Source of the DNA: Myxococcales bacterium
Lineage (GTDB): Bacteria; Myxococcota_A; Polyangia; Haliangiales; Haliangiaceae
Assembly (NCBI GenBank): GCA_016720595.1
Contig: JADKKI010000041.1
Coordinates: 1 to 41,203 of the forward strand
Length of the DNA: 41,203 nt
Direction of reading: 5' to 3'
The notes below the pieces were generated by a model that saw only the letters and a program-made list of their open reading frames with translations, had not been told where the DNA came from and did no database searches. A program made the translations under genes and the position numbers. Positions 9,138 to 17,936 of this stretch are shown in pieces (the stretch's first letter is position 1; every line of letters starts with the position of its first letter).

Positions 9138-10067
9138 CAGAAGTAGCCCTCGCGCTTGCGGTCTTCCATCGCCGCCTCGGTGAACCGATCGTCGGCGCGG
9201 GTGGCGCCGCGCTCCGTGAGCCAGCGCAGCGGCGACCTCGGTGATCACCTCGGCGAGCGTGGTGGCCTCGGACCGCACCGCGCCCGTGCACGTCATGTCA
9301 CCGATCGTGCGGAACCGGACGGTCCTCGGTGCGGATCCGCTCCTGCGGCAACAGCGTCACGAACGGATTGGCGGCGTAGAGCATGCCGTCGCGCTCGAAC
9401 ACCTCGCGGCGATGGGCGAAGTAGATCGACGGCAGCGGGATGCTCTCCGCGGCGATGTACTGCCAGACATCGAGCTCGGTCCAGTTCGAGAGCGGGAACA
9501 CGCGGAGGTGCTCGCCGCGTCGGGAGCCGGCCGTTGTACAGCGACCACAGCTCGGGGGCGCTGCTGCCGCGGGATCCCCACTGCCGAGCTCGTCGCGGTG
9601 CGAGAAGATCCGTTCTTTCCCTGGCGCGCTCCTCGTCTCGGCGAGCGCCGCCGATCGCGGCATCGAACTGGTGCTCCTCGATCGCATCGAGCAACGTGGT
9701 GGTCTGCAGCCGGTTGCGCGAGGCGCGTGGGCCGATCTCGTCCACCACGCGGCCGCGATCGATCGAGTCCTGCACGTGCGCGACGATCAGGCGCTCGCCG
9801 ATCTCGGCGATCCCTGCGATCGCGGTAGGCGAGCGTCTCGGGGAAGTTGTGGCCGGTGTCCACGTGGAGAAGCGGGAACGGGAACCTCGCAGGCCGGAAC
9901 GCCTTCTGCGCCAGGTGCACCAGCACGATCGAATCCTTGCCGCCGGAGAACAGGAGGCACGGACGCTCACGCTCGGCGGCGAGCTCGCGCAGGATGTGAA
10001 CGGCCTCGTCTTCGAGGCTCGCGAGGTGAGAGCGGCGGAGCGTCACGATCGGAACCGTACCTGACAT
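9137..10067 (-). CDS. cysD: Sulfate adenylyltransferase subunit 2, frameshifted
   Basis: CysD is the catalytic ATP sulfurylase subunit of the PAPS-reductase/PP-loop family. The start is ATG 10067 ([20 protein letters not shown]). The PP-loop reads [17 protein letters not shown], followed by [51 protein letters not shown] and the C-terminus [13 protein letters not shown]; all are typical of CysD. Length of about 310 aa matches the family (about 300). Three or four frame changes lie between 9290 and 9840. It is first in a cysDN operon. Its start codon touches the first of two operator-like 26-bp repeats, so repression by a protein bound there is plausible. Confidence 0.9.
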
Positions 10068-10117
10068 CCGTTATATTGGACAAGCGTCCATATCCGTTAT
10101 GATGGACGAACGTCCAT
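10066..10117. promoter_or_regulatory. Two tandem 26-bp operator-like repeats between cysD and the divergent gene
   Basis: Copy 1 (10066-10091) and copy 2 (10092-10117) abut exactly. Both have the form atccgttat-nnt-ggac-nnn-cgtccat, and each contains a TGGAC...GTCCA dyad (TGGACAAGCGTCCA and TGGACGAACGTCCA). A degenerate third start (atccgtagat) follows at 10116. Differences between copies fall almost entirely in the spacers, and the arms are kept. On the - strand the repeats give ATAAC boxes just upstream of cysD. The layout suggests a dimeric repressor or activator binding twice, controlling cysDN and perhaps also the gene at 10156. The regulator is not in this window. Confidence 0.75.
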
Positions 10118-10155
10118 CCGTAGATCATTCGCGAGCTTGGCGCGTTATCAGGGAG

Positions 10156-11474
10156 ATGACCGCTCGCGCCCTCCGTGTTGGCCTCCCCCTCGGCGGTAAC
10201 CTCGTGGAAGAACGGGTGTTATCGAGCAGCGCGCCAGATCACCTTCGGGCAGTCGCTGCGCTGCACGCTGTCGCTCCGGCCGAGGCGTACCCCGCGAGCA
10301 CGTGCTGTTCGTGATGGATGATGGCCAGCTTCGTCTCCGGGTGACCGAGGCGTTCCGCGGCCGGATCGCGCGCGGGGACCAGATCCAGAGCGAGCTCCAG
10401 CAGGGCAGCGCGGTCGACGGGGTGTGGACGCTCCCGATTCCCCGCGGCACCCGCGGCCGCCTGCAGCTCGGGGATGCCACGATCCTGTTCCAGGAGATCG
10501 CGGCAGCGCCCATCACGCCGCGGCCCGTGCTACCCGCCTCGATCCGCGGCACGCTCGGCGATCGGATCGATCGTCGCCTCGCGGTGATCATCGGCGCCTC
10601 GGTGGCGGCGCACCTCGGGATCGCTGCGTACGCGTGGCTCGACGATGTGGACACGCACTCGATGCTCGAGACCCCGGTGGCGCAGCAGTACCACCAGGAG
10701 GTGATGGAGGTGACGCTCCCCGACGAGCCGGCACCGCCGACGACCACCGGATCCGGGCCCGGGCGCGGCAACGCCCGTGACGCCCACCCAGACCGCGCGC
10801 GCCGATCGTGAGCCGTCCCCGGCCGATTCCGGGACAGCGCACGCAGCCTACGGTGATGACCGAGGACGATGCCCAGCGGTTCGCCTCGATCCTCACCGGC
10901 TCGAGATCGGCCGGACCGGCGCGAACGATCTGAACAAGCGGCAGCCCGGCGCCGATCTCAACAAGCAGATCGATGCCGTCGGTGATCGCAAAGGTCGTGG
11001 TCGGCAACGAGGACGGCGGGTTCCGGAAGCAGCCGCGCGAGGGCATCGGCACCGATCCGAACGGCCCGCAGATCGACGATCCCACGCAGGTCGCGAACCA
11101 GACGCCGGAAGCGTCCCGGAGACCACGCCCGGTGGGCGGATCCAGATCCGGCCGCTCCCGCCCGAGGGACCGGGCACCACGCTCACGGTCGCGATGGTCC
11201 TCGACAAGATCAACGGCGTGTACATGTCGGGCCTCCAGCGTTGCTACAAGAAGGGCCTGCTCGAGGATGCCAAGCTCGGCGGCAAGATCTCGATGTCGTT
11301 CACGGTCAACGAGCGTGGCGGCCTCGACGACAACAGCGCCCGCAGTGAGCACCGACGTCGATGCCTGTATCTCGAGCCTGATGAGTGGCTGGCACTTCGC
11401 GATCCCGCGCGACAAGGACGGCGACGCCACCGAGCAGGCGTTCAAGCTCGCGCTGGCGCTTCCAGCCGGGCTAG
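10156..11474 (+). CDS. Second AgmX/PglI-type TonB-like protein, frameshifted
   Basis: The architecture matches the 3840-5187 gene. An N-terminal FHA-like module reads TARALRVGLPLGGNLVEERV, HVLFVMDDGQLRLRVTEAF and GRLQLGDATILFQE. One TM helix follows (RRLAVIIGASVAAHLGIAAY, near 10570-10640), then a Pro/Gly-rich linker. The C-terminal TonB-like domain has LTVAMVLDKINGVYMSGLQR, CYKK, SMSFTVNERGGLDDN and CISSLMSGWHFAIPRDK. ATG 10156 is chosen because the upstream part of the frame runs through the operator repeats. The end is TAG 11472-11474 once a one-base indel near 11460 is allowed. Frame changes are seen near 10230-10290, 10780, 11000-11120 and 11340. It is divergent from cysD and leads the + strand block with the hydrolase and kinase. 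Function is unknown; envelope force transduction is inferred from the family. Confidence 0.7.
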
Positions 11475-11490
11475 CGGCACTATCGAGGGG

Positions 11491-12359
11491 ATGTACCTTC
11501 GCGCCGTCGCCGTCGCTTGCGGGCTCTGCTCGCGGTGACCGCGGCGAGCGCGGCCCCCAAGGTCAAGCCGCGGTGGGACCTTACCGCTGCCCCCGGAGAT
11601 GCCGAAGGCGGCGTCCACCGGCCGTGTCGAGGTGGCGGGAGCGCAGATCTACTACGCGATCTACGGCCAGACCGACGGCAAGCACGAGCCAGTGATCCTC
11701 CTCCACGGCGGTCTCGGGAACTCGGATCACTTCGCGTTCCAGGTCCCGGTGTTGACCGATGCGTTCCAGGTCATCGTGATCGATTCGCGCGGGCAGGGGC
11801 GCAGCACGCTCTCGAAGGCCAAGCTGACGTATCACTCGATAACCGAGGACGTGATCGCGGTGATGGACAAGCTCGCGATCAAGAAGGCCGCGATGGTGGG
11901 CTGGTCGGATGGTGGTGAGATCGCTCTCGATCTGGCGATCCACGAGCCCGCCCGCGTCAGCAAGATGTTCATCGTCGGCGCGAACTACGACGCGAACGGG
12001 CAAGCCGCGCGGTGGGTCGTCGTCGGCGACGTTCCAGGCGTATGCGGCCAAGTGCAAGGCCGATCACGGCAAGCTGTCGTCCAAGCCAAGTCGTTCGATG
12101 CCCTGATCGATGCGCTGCTCCCCGTGTGGCGGAACCCGGCCGGGTTCACCAAGGCGCAGCTGAAGGCGATCCAGGCACCCAGCATGATCGCACTCGGCGA
12201 TCACGACGAGATCATCGTCCTCGATCAGGTGCGTGAGATGGCGAAGCTCATTCCGAACGGCCAGGCGACCGTGTTCAGGACGCGAGCCACTTCGTGATGT
12301 GGCAGGACCCGGAGAGCTTCAACAAGGCGCTCGTCGAGTTCCTGACCGCGACGAAGTGA
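11491..12359 (+). CDS. Secreted alpha/beta-fold hydrolase, frameshifted at both ends
   Basis: The main frame (11599-12290) is a classic alpha/beta hydrolase: VILLHGGLGNSDHFAFQVP (oxyanion region), VIVIDSRGQGRSTLS, nucleophile elbow GWSDGG (Ser), acid in ALGDHDEIIVL (Asp) and, after a one-base shift near 12285, the catalytic His in ASHFVMWQDPESF. All three catalytic residues are present. The N-terminus MYLRAVAVA and, after an indel near 11520, LLAVTAASAA form a signal peptide. ATG 11491 is preceded by gagggg and lies 16 bases after the previous stop. A further indel near 12010-12050 is likely. Substrate is unknown. Length is ~289 aa with signal. Confidence 0.8.
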
Positions 12360-12377
12360 TCGAGTAGAGTTGGCGCG

Positions 12378-14764
12378 ATGCCCGAGTCGGGTGACCTGGT
12401 CGGGCCCTACCGGCTCGTGTCCCAGCTCGGCAAGGGAGCGATGGGCGAGGTGTGGCGCGCGCGCGACGAGCGCCTCGATCGCTACGTCGCCCTCAAGGTG
12501 ATCCCGGCGGACCTCGCGGGCGATGTGGAGCGGCGCGCGGATGCTCCGCGAGGCCCGCGCCGCCGCGGCGATCCGGCACCACAACGTGGTCACGCTGTTC
12601 GATGTGGTCAGCCACCAGGGCGACGACATCCTCGTCATGGAGCTCGTCGAAGGCCGCACGCTGTCCGAGACGCTCCGCAAGGATGGCCCGCCGACGCTCG
12701 AGGTGGCGCTACGCTGGATCGAGGGTGTGGCCGATGCGCTGGTGGCCGCGCACGCGCGCGGGATCCTCCACCGCGACATCAAGGCCGCGAACATCATGGT
12801 CACGCTGGAGGGCGTGAAGGTCCTCGACTTCGGACTCGCCAAGCTCCTCGGCGACGACGGCGGGCCGGCGGCCACCAGCCTCACGCCTGCGATCCCGTCG
12901 TCGAAGATCGCGCTCGACGAGACCATGCCGAGCGAGTCCGCACCGTTCCGTGCGACATCGGCATCGGCACCGGCATCGGCATCGGCATCGGCATCGGCAT
13001 CGGCATCGGCATCGGCATCGGCATCGGCGCCCTCGACCGCGTCCGCGCGCACCGTGGCCGCCAGCATGGAGATCGCGAGCTACCAGACGCACGCGGGTCA
13101 GCTGATCGGCACGCCGCTGTACATGGCCCCGGAGCAGATCGACGGCGCCTCCCCCGACGAGCGCAGCGAGGTGTTCTCCGTCGGCGTGCTCGCACACGAG
13201 ATCCTCACCGGCAAGCCGCCGTACACGGCGACCTCGATGGCGGAGCTGTTCCACCAGATCAAGTCGGATCCGCCGCCCGAGCTCGCAGGGATCCCCGATC
13301 CGATCGTGGAGATCGTGCGGCGTGCGCTCGCGAAGGCGCCCGAGGCGAGATACCCCACGATGCAGGCGCTGCGCACGGCCGTGGCTGCCCGAGCGCGCGC
13401 CGGTTCGCACCGCCAGCTCGGCGCTGGCCGCTGGCCGTGGCAGCTGTGCTGCTCGTGGCGGGCGCGGGCGTGGGCGTGTGGTGGTGGCGCGCGCATCGCC
13501 CGGCGCCGATCGGCCCAGGAGACGAGCCCGTCAAGCGCGCGCTCGACGAGTACGACGTGTTCTACAACGACAAGGCGCTGTCTCCGCTCCGCGCGGCGCT
13601 CGCCACCGCGCCGGATCATCCGCGCGCGAACGCGTACATGATCCTGTTCGGCGGCGCGCCGCAGGCTGATCGCGAGGCGGCGATCGCCGGTGCGCGCCCG
13701 CGCTCCCGCGACCGAGGAGCACAGCAAGGACCGCGCGCTCGTCGATGCCGCGATCACGTACACGCAGCAGGGTGCTCCGGCCGCGCGCTCCGCCCTGACG
13801 GGCGCCGGCGCTCCGAGCGATCGCGAGCTCGCGTTCTGGGCCGCCGAGCTGTCGTACCGCTCGGGCAACTACGCCGGTGCGGGCGACGAGTACAAGGCCT
13901 TGCTGGCGGACACGGCCCCGTCGCTGCGCGGCCGGATCTACGACCACTACTCGTCGGTGCTGCTGTACCTGGACGATCCGGTCGAGGCGCTGCGGATCGG
14001 CAAGATGTATCGCGAGGCCTTCCCAGGCGAGGCCGATGCCGTCGGGGTGTACGCCACCACGCTCGCTGCCGCTGGCAAGTCCGCCGAGGCGATCGTCGCC
14101 GCCGAGGAGGCGCTGCGCCTCGCCGAGGGCGAGGACACCCTGGCGGGCCTCGCCAAGGTGCTCGCCCTCGCCGGCGAACGCCCGCGCGCCAAGGAGCTGT
14201 ACCAGCGCTCGCTCGAGCGCGCAGGTGCGTCGCGCCGCCCGGTGCGTCGCGCGGCACTCGCCCTCCTGCAGTGGATGGACGGCGAGCTCGATGCGGCGAA
14301 GGCCACGGTGGCGCCGTGCCTCAGCGGCGGAGATGCGCAGGCGCGCGAGCGCGGGGCGTGCCTGTTCGTCGCCGGGATCCTCGAGCCTGACCGCGCCACC
14401 GAGATCGCTGCGCAGCTCGACACCCTCGCGGCGGAGGCCACGCCGATCAAGCCCGCGTATGGCGCACCGACCTCGCTCGCCGGCCTGGTCCGAGCGCGCG
14501 CGACGTTCTTCCGGGGGTGGCTGCGTGCTGCCGCCTGGCCCCCAGGCAGCCGCCGATCCGAAGCTCGATGCTGCGTACGCGGCGCCGCTCGACTTCTACG
14601 CCGCGTATCACGTGCCGTTCTTCGCGACCTGGGCGCTGTGCGAGCGCGCCGCGCTGAAGGCCGCCGCGGGAGATCGCGCCGGCGCCGCGACCTTGCTCGA
14701 GGGCGTGGCGGCCAAGGCGCCGAACCGGAGCTGGCTCGTGGAAGCCGCGAAGCGCTACCGCTGA
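12378..14764 (+). CDS. Hanks-type Ser/Thr protein kinase with TM helix and TPR sensor region, frameshifted
   Basis: Start ATG 12378 gives MPESGDLVGPYRLVSQLGKG. Kinase motifs are complete: glycine loop GKGAMGEVW, VALK lysine, LHRDIKAANIM (catalytic loop), DFGLAKLL and GTPLYMAPEQ, followed by DERSEVFSVGVLAHEILTGK. Between DFG and APE lies an insertion of about 80 residues with a Ser-Ala repeat (12960-13031). After the kinase comes one TM helix (LAVAAVLLVAGAGVGVWWW, near 13430-13490). The external part of ~420 aa is rich in TPR-like helix pairs (ELSYRSGNYAGAGDEYKALL, ALAGERPRAKELYQRSLERA) and ends at WLVEAAKRYR. Frame changes near 12535, 13410, 13690 and 14515 interrupt it. Myxobacteria carry many such kinases. 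The gene converges on, and overlaps by 10 bases, the nucleotidyltransferase of the peptide-modification cluster. Confidence 0.85.
12960..13031 (+). repeat. Hexanucleotide microsatellite (ggcatc) inside the kinase activation segment
   Basis: There are twelve consecutive 6-bp units: ggcatc, ggcacc, nine perfect ggcatc, then ggcgcc. In the kinase frame the codons are TCG GCA, giving Ser-Ala repeats. The unit length is a multiple of three, so slippage would lengthen or shorten the loop without breaking the frame. Confidence 0.92.
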
Positions 14765-15735
14765 CGCTCGGCGCGTCCGCGATACCACCCCTCAGCGATC
14801 GCGGCGACGTACGAGAAGCCGAGGCCGAGCCGTTCGCGGGCGCCCTCGGTGAGCAGCAGCTTCTGCCCGATCTGCCGTGCTCGTCGTGGCTTCACGCCGA
14901 GCAGCACGTCATCGGTCGTCAACAGCAGGCGCGAGCCAACCCCCACCGACGGCGCGGCCGACGCCCCCCGCGCGAGGAGCTCGGTCATCTGGAGCACCGC
15001 CTCGACCGCGCGCGTGACGCGGTAGTCCGCGGCGCGCGCGCGGAGCCGGGCATGCTGGTCCTCGGTCAGGCGGTCCCACAGGCGCCGCACGTCCACGTAG
15101 TTGATCGCGGGCACCGCGAGCTCGTGGCGCGCGATGTGGAGTGTACAGATCAGGAGGTCATCGATCGGATCGAGCCGGCGGGCGCCGCTCCCGAGAGGAT
15201 CCGGCGTGGATCGCTCCCACAACGCCTCGACCGAGATGCGGGTGCGAAACCGCTGCACGATGTTGCGATGGAGCTCGAACATGATGTCGCCGCGACGGAA
15301 CACGACCGCGTGGTAGTAGGCGGAGAGCTTGCGCGTGAAGCCAACCCTCTCGAACCCGAGATCGAGCAGGAGGCGGCTCGCCTCCGGGAGGCGCTCGATC
15401 CGGATCAGGACGTCGATGTCGTGCATCGGGCGCTCGGCTGGATCCGGGTAGATCGTCCCCGCGAACGCCGCACCCTTGATCATCACGAGCTCGATCCCGC
15501 GCGAAGCGAAGCGCGCCGTGACCTCGCGCAGCGTGCGATGACGACGATCCGCCATGATCAGTGACGCGGCGTACTCCGCCCGACGCTCGGTCACGCCGCG
15601 CCGGTAGGCCATCGGCCCGAGGTAGTTGGTCTGGAGCAACACGACCGAGGGGACTACCGCCGGCGTCGCCGCCCGCAGGACCGCCGAGACGAAGCTCCTC
15701 GCGCGCCCGAGATCGTCGACGTCACGGTCGGGCAA
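14755..15735 (-). CDS. Nucleotidyltransferase family protein (NTP_transf_5 type), last gene of the peptide-modification cluster
   Basis: The ~326-aa protein has the family core IELVMIKGAAFAGTIYPDPA followed by ERPMHDIDVLI (K87-G88 and the acidic pair D106/D108), then LLLDLGFERVGFTRK, FELHRNIVQRF and DDLLICTLHIARHE. This family (nucleotidyltransferase PF14907 type) often travels with HPr-kinase-like and PqqD-like proteins in peptide-modification clusters. The substrate is usually unknown. The start is uncertain: TTG 15735 (MPDRDVDDLGRARSF) is chosen because useful sequence precedes the first in-frame ATG, and this would overlap the kinase gene by 14 bases. Stop TAG 14755-14757 overlaps the convergent kinase-TPR gene by 10 bases. 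The frame is intact. Confidence 0.78.
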   Translation of the reverse strand: MPDRDVDDLGRARSFVSAVLRAATPAVVPSVVLLQTNYLGPMAYRRGVTERRAEYAASLIMADRRHRTLREVTARFASRGIELVMIKGAAFAGTIYPDPAERPMHDIDVLIRIERLPEASRLLLDLGFERVGFTRKLSAYYHAVVFRRGDIMFELHRNIVQRFRTRISVEALWERSTPDPLGSGARRLDPIDDLLICTLHIARHELAVPAINYVDVRRLWDRLTEDQHARLRARAADYRVTRAVEAVLQMTELLARGASAAPSVGVGSRLLLTTDDVLLGVKPRRARQIGQKLLLTEGARERLGLGFSYVAAIAEGWYRGRAERQR

Positions 15736-16540
15736 GGCCGAGCTCCTGCGCGAGAAGGAGGACACGCTCGAGCGCCTCGTGGGGCCTCGAAGTCCGGAGG
15801 CTGAACAGGGGGATGCCCTCGAACGCGGCGTCCACGCGGTCGAGGATCCGTGGCTCGTGCCGGAAGATGGCCGGCCACAGCGCCAGCAGACCAGCGCCGC
15901 CGCGAAGGCGCGCGAGCTCGAAGACCGCATCGGGCGCGTGCTCGATCGAGATCACGCAGGCCGCGCGCGCGTCGGCCCGCCACATCACTCGTTCCGGCGG
16001 GTGGAACAGGCGGAGCGATCCGGCGGCCCCGCGCAGGGTGTAGTCATCGCTGTGGTAGCCGGCCGGCACCGCGAGGTGGGGATCCTCGATGGTCAGGGCG
16101 CGAGCCAGGCCGCGGCAGCGCTGCCGGTCGAGGAGGAGCACGCACTCTTCACTGAGGTAGCGATAGCCGAGCGGCAGCAGCGCGCGCAGCAGCGTGCTCT
16201 TCCCCGCGCCGGATCTGCCGGCGAAGATCACCGCGTCCCCGGCCGGATCGACCACGGCGCCTGCGTGGAGCGGGATCCCCTCGACGAGGCTCAGGACGCG
16301 GCGATAGAGCTCGATCTCGAACCCCGCGACGAGGTCGAGCGGGTGGGCGTACTCGGAGTGAAGCGCGCCGTCGCGCAGGAGCGTGGGCACCGGTTCCGCC
16401 TCGAGCACGTAGGTGACCGCGACCGGGTCCGTCGACGTTGCATAGCTTTGCAGCACGGCGTCGATCCGGGTAGCGGTGTCCTCGTCGGTCGTGCCGACGG
16501 ACACCGCGAGGCCTAGGCAGTCGATGATGCGCTGCCACAT
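15722..16540 (-). CDS. HPr kinase-like (HprK-related) protein
   Basis: This intact 272-aa protein has the HprK/SerK-like core: GIPLHAGAVVDPAGDAVIFA, Walker A GRSGAGKST at residues 108-116, and YLSEECVLLL (acidic Walker B-like segment). Homologues in lasso-peptide clusters (paeninodin-type kinases) phosphorylate the precursor peptide. Others are catalogued as 'HprK-related kinase A' beside PqqD-family proteins. The gene starts at ATG 16540, inside the 3' end of the PqqD-like gene (28-base overlap), and ends at TGA 15722-15724. Phosphorylation of the 80-aa peptide encoded at 17936-18178 is the obvious hypothesis but is not shown by sequence. Confidence 0.82.
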   Translation of the reverse strand: MWQRIIDCLGLAVSVGTTDEDTATRIDAVLQSYATSTDPVAVTYVLEAEPVPTLLRDGALHSEYAHPLDLVAGFEIELYRRVLSLVEGIPLHAGAVVDPAGDAVIFAGRSGAGKSTLLRALLPLGYRYLSEECVLLLDRQRCRGLARALTIEDPHLAVPAGYHSDDYTLRGAAGSLRLFHPPERVMWRADARAACVISIEHAPDAVFELARLRGGAGLLALWPAIFRHEPRILDRVDAAFEGIPLFSLRTSRPHEALERVLLLAQELGLARP

Positions 16541-16803
16541 TCCTCGAGAATCCCGGACTGGCGGAGCTGTCGAACGATCACCGCGATGTCCTCGCGAATC
16601 TGCGCGACGTCTTCGTGGGGAAACGTCTCGGAGAAGATGCGCGCGACCTCCTCCTCCGTCGACGGTGCGCCGAACAGCTCGAGCACGGCGAGCGCGGTCG
16701 CGTTGACGATGGTCGCCTCGGCGCCCTGATCGCGCGCGACGACGGCCTCCCCATCGGGGAGCTGCCGGATCGTGAGTCCGGGTGCGACGTGGAGGGTGGT
16801 CAC
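16513..16803 (-). CDS. PqqD-like peptide-recognition protein (RRE)
   Basis: The 96-aa protein has the PqqD fold signature. An N-terminal strand region (LTIRQLPDGEAVVARD) is followed by IVNATALAVLELFGAPSTEE, where the family has N-x-x-(A/G)-x-x-(I/V)-W/L-x-L-h-x-G, and by VAQIREDIAVIVRQLRQSG. PqqD-type RiPP recognition elements bind the leader of a precursor peptide and deliver it to a partner enzyme, here most likely the adjacent radical SAM protein. The GTG start (16803-16801) overlaps the radical SAM stop as GTGA, so the two should be made together. Stop is TAG 16513-16515. Confidence 0.82.
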   Translation of the reverse strand: MTTLHVAPGLTIRQLPDGEAVVARDQGAEATIVNATALAVLELFGAPSTEEEVARIFSETFPHEDVAQIREDIAVIVRQLRQSGILEECGSASSTA

Positions 16804-17936
16804 GTTGCGCCTCGCGCGAGCGCGAGCCCAACCTCGGTGAGCCGACAGCTCGCACACTGCAAGCGGCGCGGAGCCTCCTCCGAACCCGGGAGCAAGCGTC
16901 GCGGCGCGCCGCGCTGGATCGGAGCCGTGAGCAGCGAGAGCAACGAGGTACCGCGCACGTTGCCCAGGCTCGCCTGGCGCTGGAAGATGCAGGGCACCAG
17001 ATCGCCCGTGTACGTCACGCACAGCTTGCCTCGCCGCTGATCCCCGCCGGCGGCAGAGGTCGAGCGATGCCCACCACCCGCCGCGATCGCCGCGTCCACG
17101 GGCCGAGCGTGACTCGCGTCGGAGAGCTCGACGCCGCGCCCGACCGCAAACGTTCGCGTCCACGTGATCTCCGGCACGTCACGAGCTCGCAGGTCCTGGA
17201 TCAGGCGCTCGAGCGGTTCCTGCTGGTTGACCACGATGATCGACGCCCGGAGGTCGAGACCTCGGGCGACGACGCGATCGATCGCAGCGAGGGTGCGGCG
17301 CTGACTGCCGGTCGTGCGGGTCACCCGGTCGTGCTCGTCCGGATCGCGGCTGTAGATCGAGAACGCGAACGTCGGTCGCATCGGCGCCAGCTCGTCGAGC
17401 AGCTCGTCGCTCAGGGCGAGCCCGTTGGTGCAGATCTCGACGTGCGGGATCCCGCTGCTCCGGACGAGGGCGACGGCTTCGCCGAGGAAGTCGCACAACA
17501 ACGGATCTCCACCCGTGAGCTGGACGCGCTGGAACCCGAGCGTCGCGGCCTCGCGGATCACGGAGCGCACGGTGTCGCGGTCGAGCGCGTCCGTCACCGT
17601 GGGCAACGAATCGGCGTAGCAGTGGATGCACCGCTCGTTGCACCGACCGAGGAGCTCGAGGAACAGCGTGTCGAAGCCATCGAGCCGCACCACATCGAGC
17701 ACGGTCAGCGGAACGGACGGTGTTGCCAGCCACGCCGTCAGGTCGGCGAGCGCGGGATGTGCCGAGGCCAGTCGCTCGAGCGTTGGCGTCGGCGCGGACC
17801 TTGCGAGGGCGTCGTCGATGTCCGCGCAGACAGGTCCGCGGATCGTGGAGCGGCGTCCGTCACCGTGGACGACCAGGTACTGGTCGTCGTGCTTGGCGAT
17901 GAGGCCCCCCGTCGCCGGGAAGACTCGACCGAACAT
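16800..17936 (-). CDS. Radical SAM/SPASM-type peptide-modifying enzyme
   Basis: The intact 378-aa protein starts at ATG 17936, overlapping the small-peptide stop by one base (TGATG). Residues 1-85 form an N-terminal region without clear identity that may help bind peptide. The radical SAM core has the CX3CX2C cluster motif GRCNERCIHCYAD (C99, C103, C106), then LGFQRVQLTGGDPLL (GGDP: SAM binding) and IPHVEICTNGLALS. The C-terminal third has cysteines in a SPASM/Twitch-like order: GKLCVTYTGDLVPCIFQ and LQCASCRL. Such proteins install thioether, C-C or epimer modifications in ribosomal peptides. Its place between a Cys-containing small peptide and a PqqD-like protein supports that role; the chemistry cannot be read from sequence. 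Confidence 0.88.
   Translation of the reverse strand: MFGRVFPATGGLIAKHDDQYLVVHGDGRRSTIRGPVCADIDDALARSAPTPTLERLASAHPALADLTAWLATPSVPLTVLDVVRLDGFDTLFLELLGRCNERCIHCYADSLPTVTDALDRDTVRSVIREAATLGFQRVQLTGGDPLLCDFLGEAVALVRSSGIPHVEICTNGLALSDELLDELAPMRPTFAFSIYSRDPDEHDRVTRTTGSQRRTLAAIDRVVARGLDLRASIIVVNQQEPLERLIQDLRARDVPEITWTRTFAVGRGVELSDASHARPVDAAIAAGGGHRSTSAAGGDQRRGKLCVTYTGDLVPCIFQRQASLGNVRGTSLLSLLTAPIQRGAPRRLLPGSEEAPRRLQCASCRLTEVGLALARGAT

Noticed and set aside
8281..9183. 300-codon + strand ORF over cysN
   Set aside because: Antisense shadow; the GTPase motifs lie in the - frames.
12881..13195. Antisense ORFs coding Pro-Met or Asp-Ala repeats over the microsatellite
   Set aside because: They are translations of the hexanucleotide repeat in other frames; the kinase frame explains the sequence.
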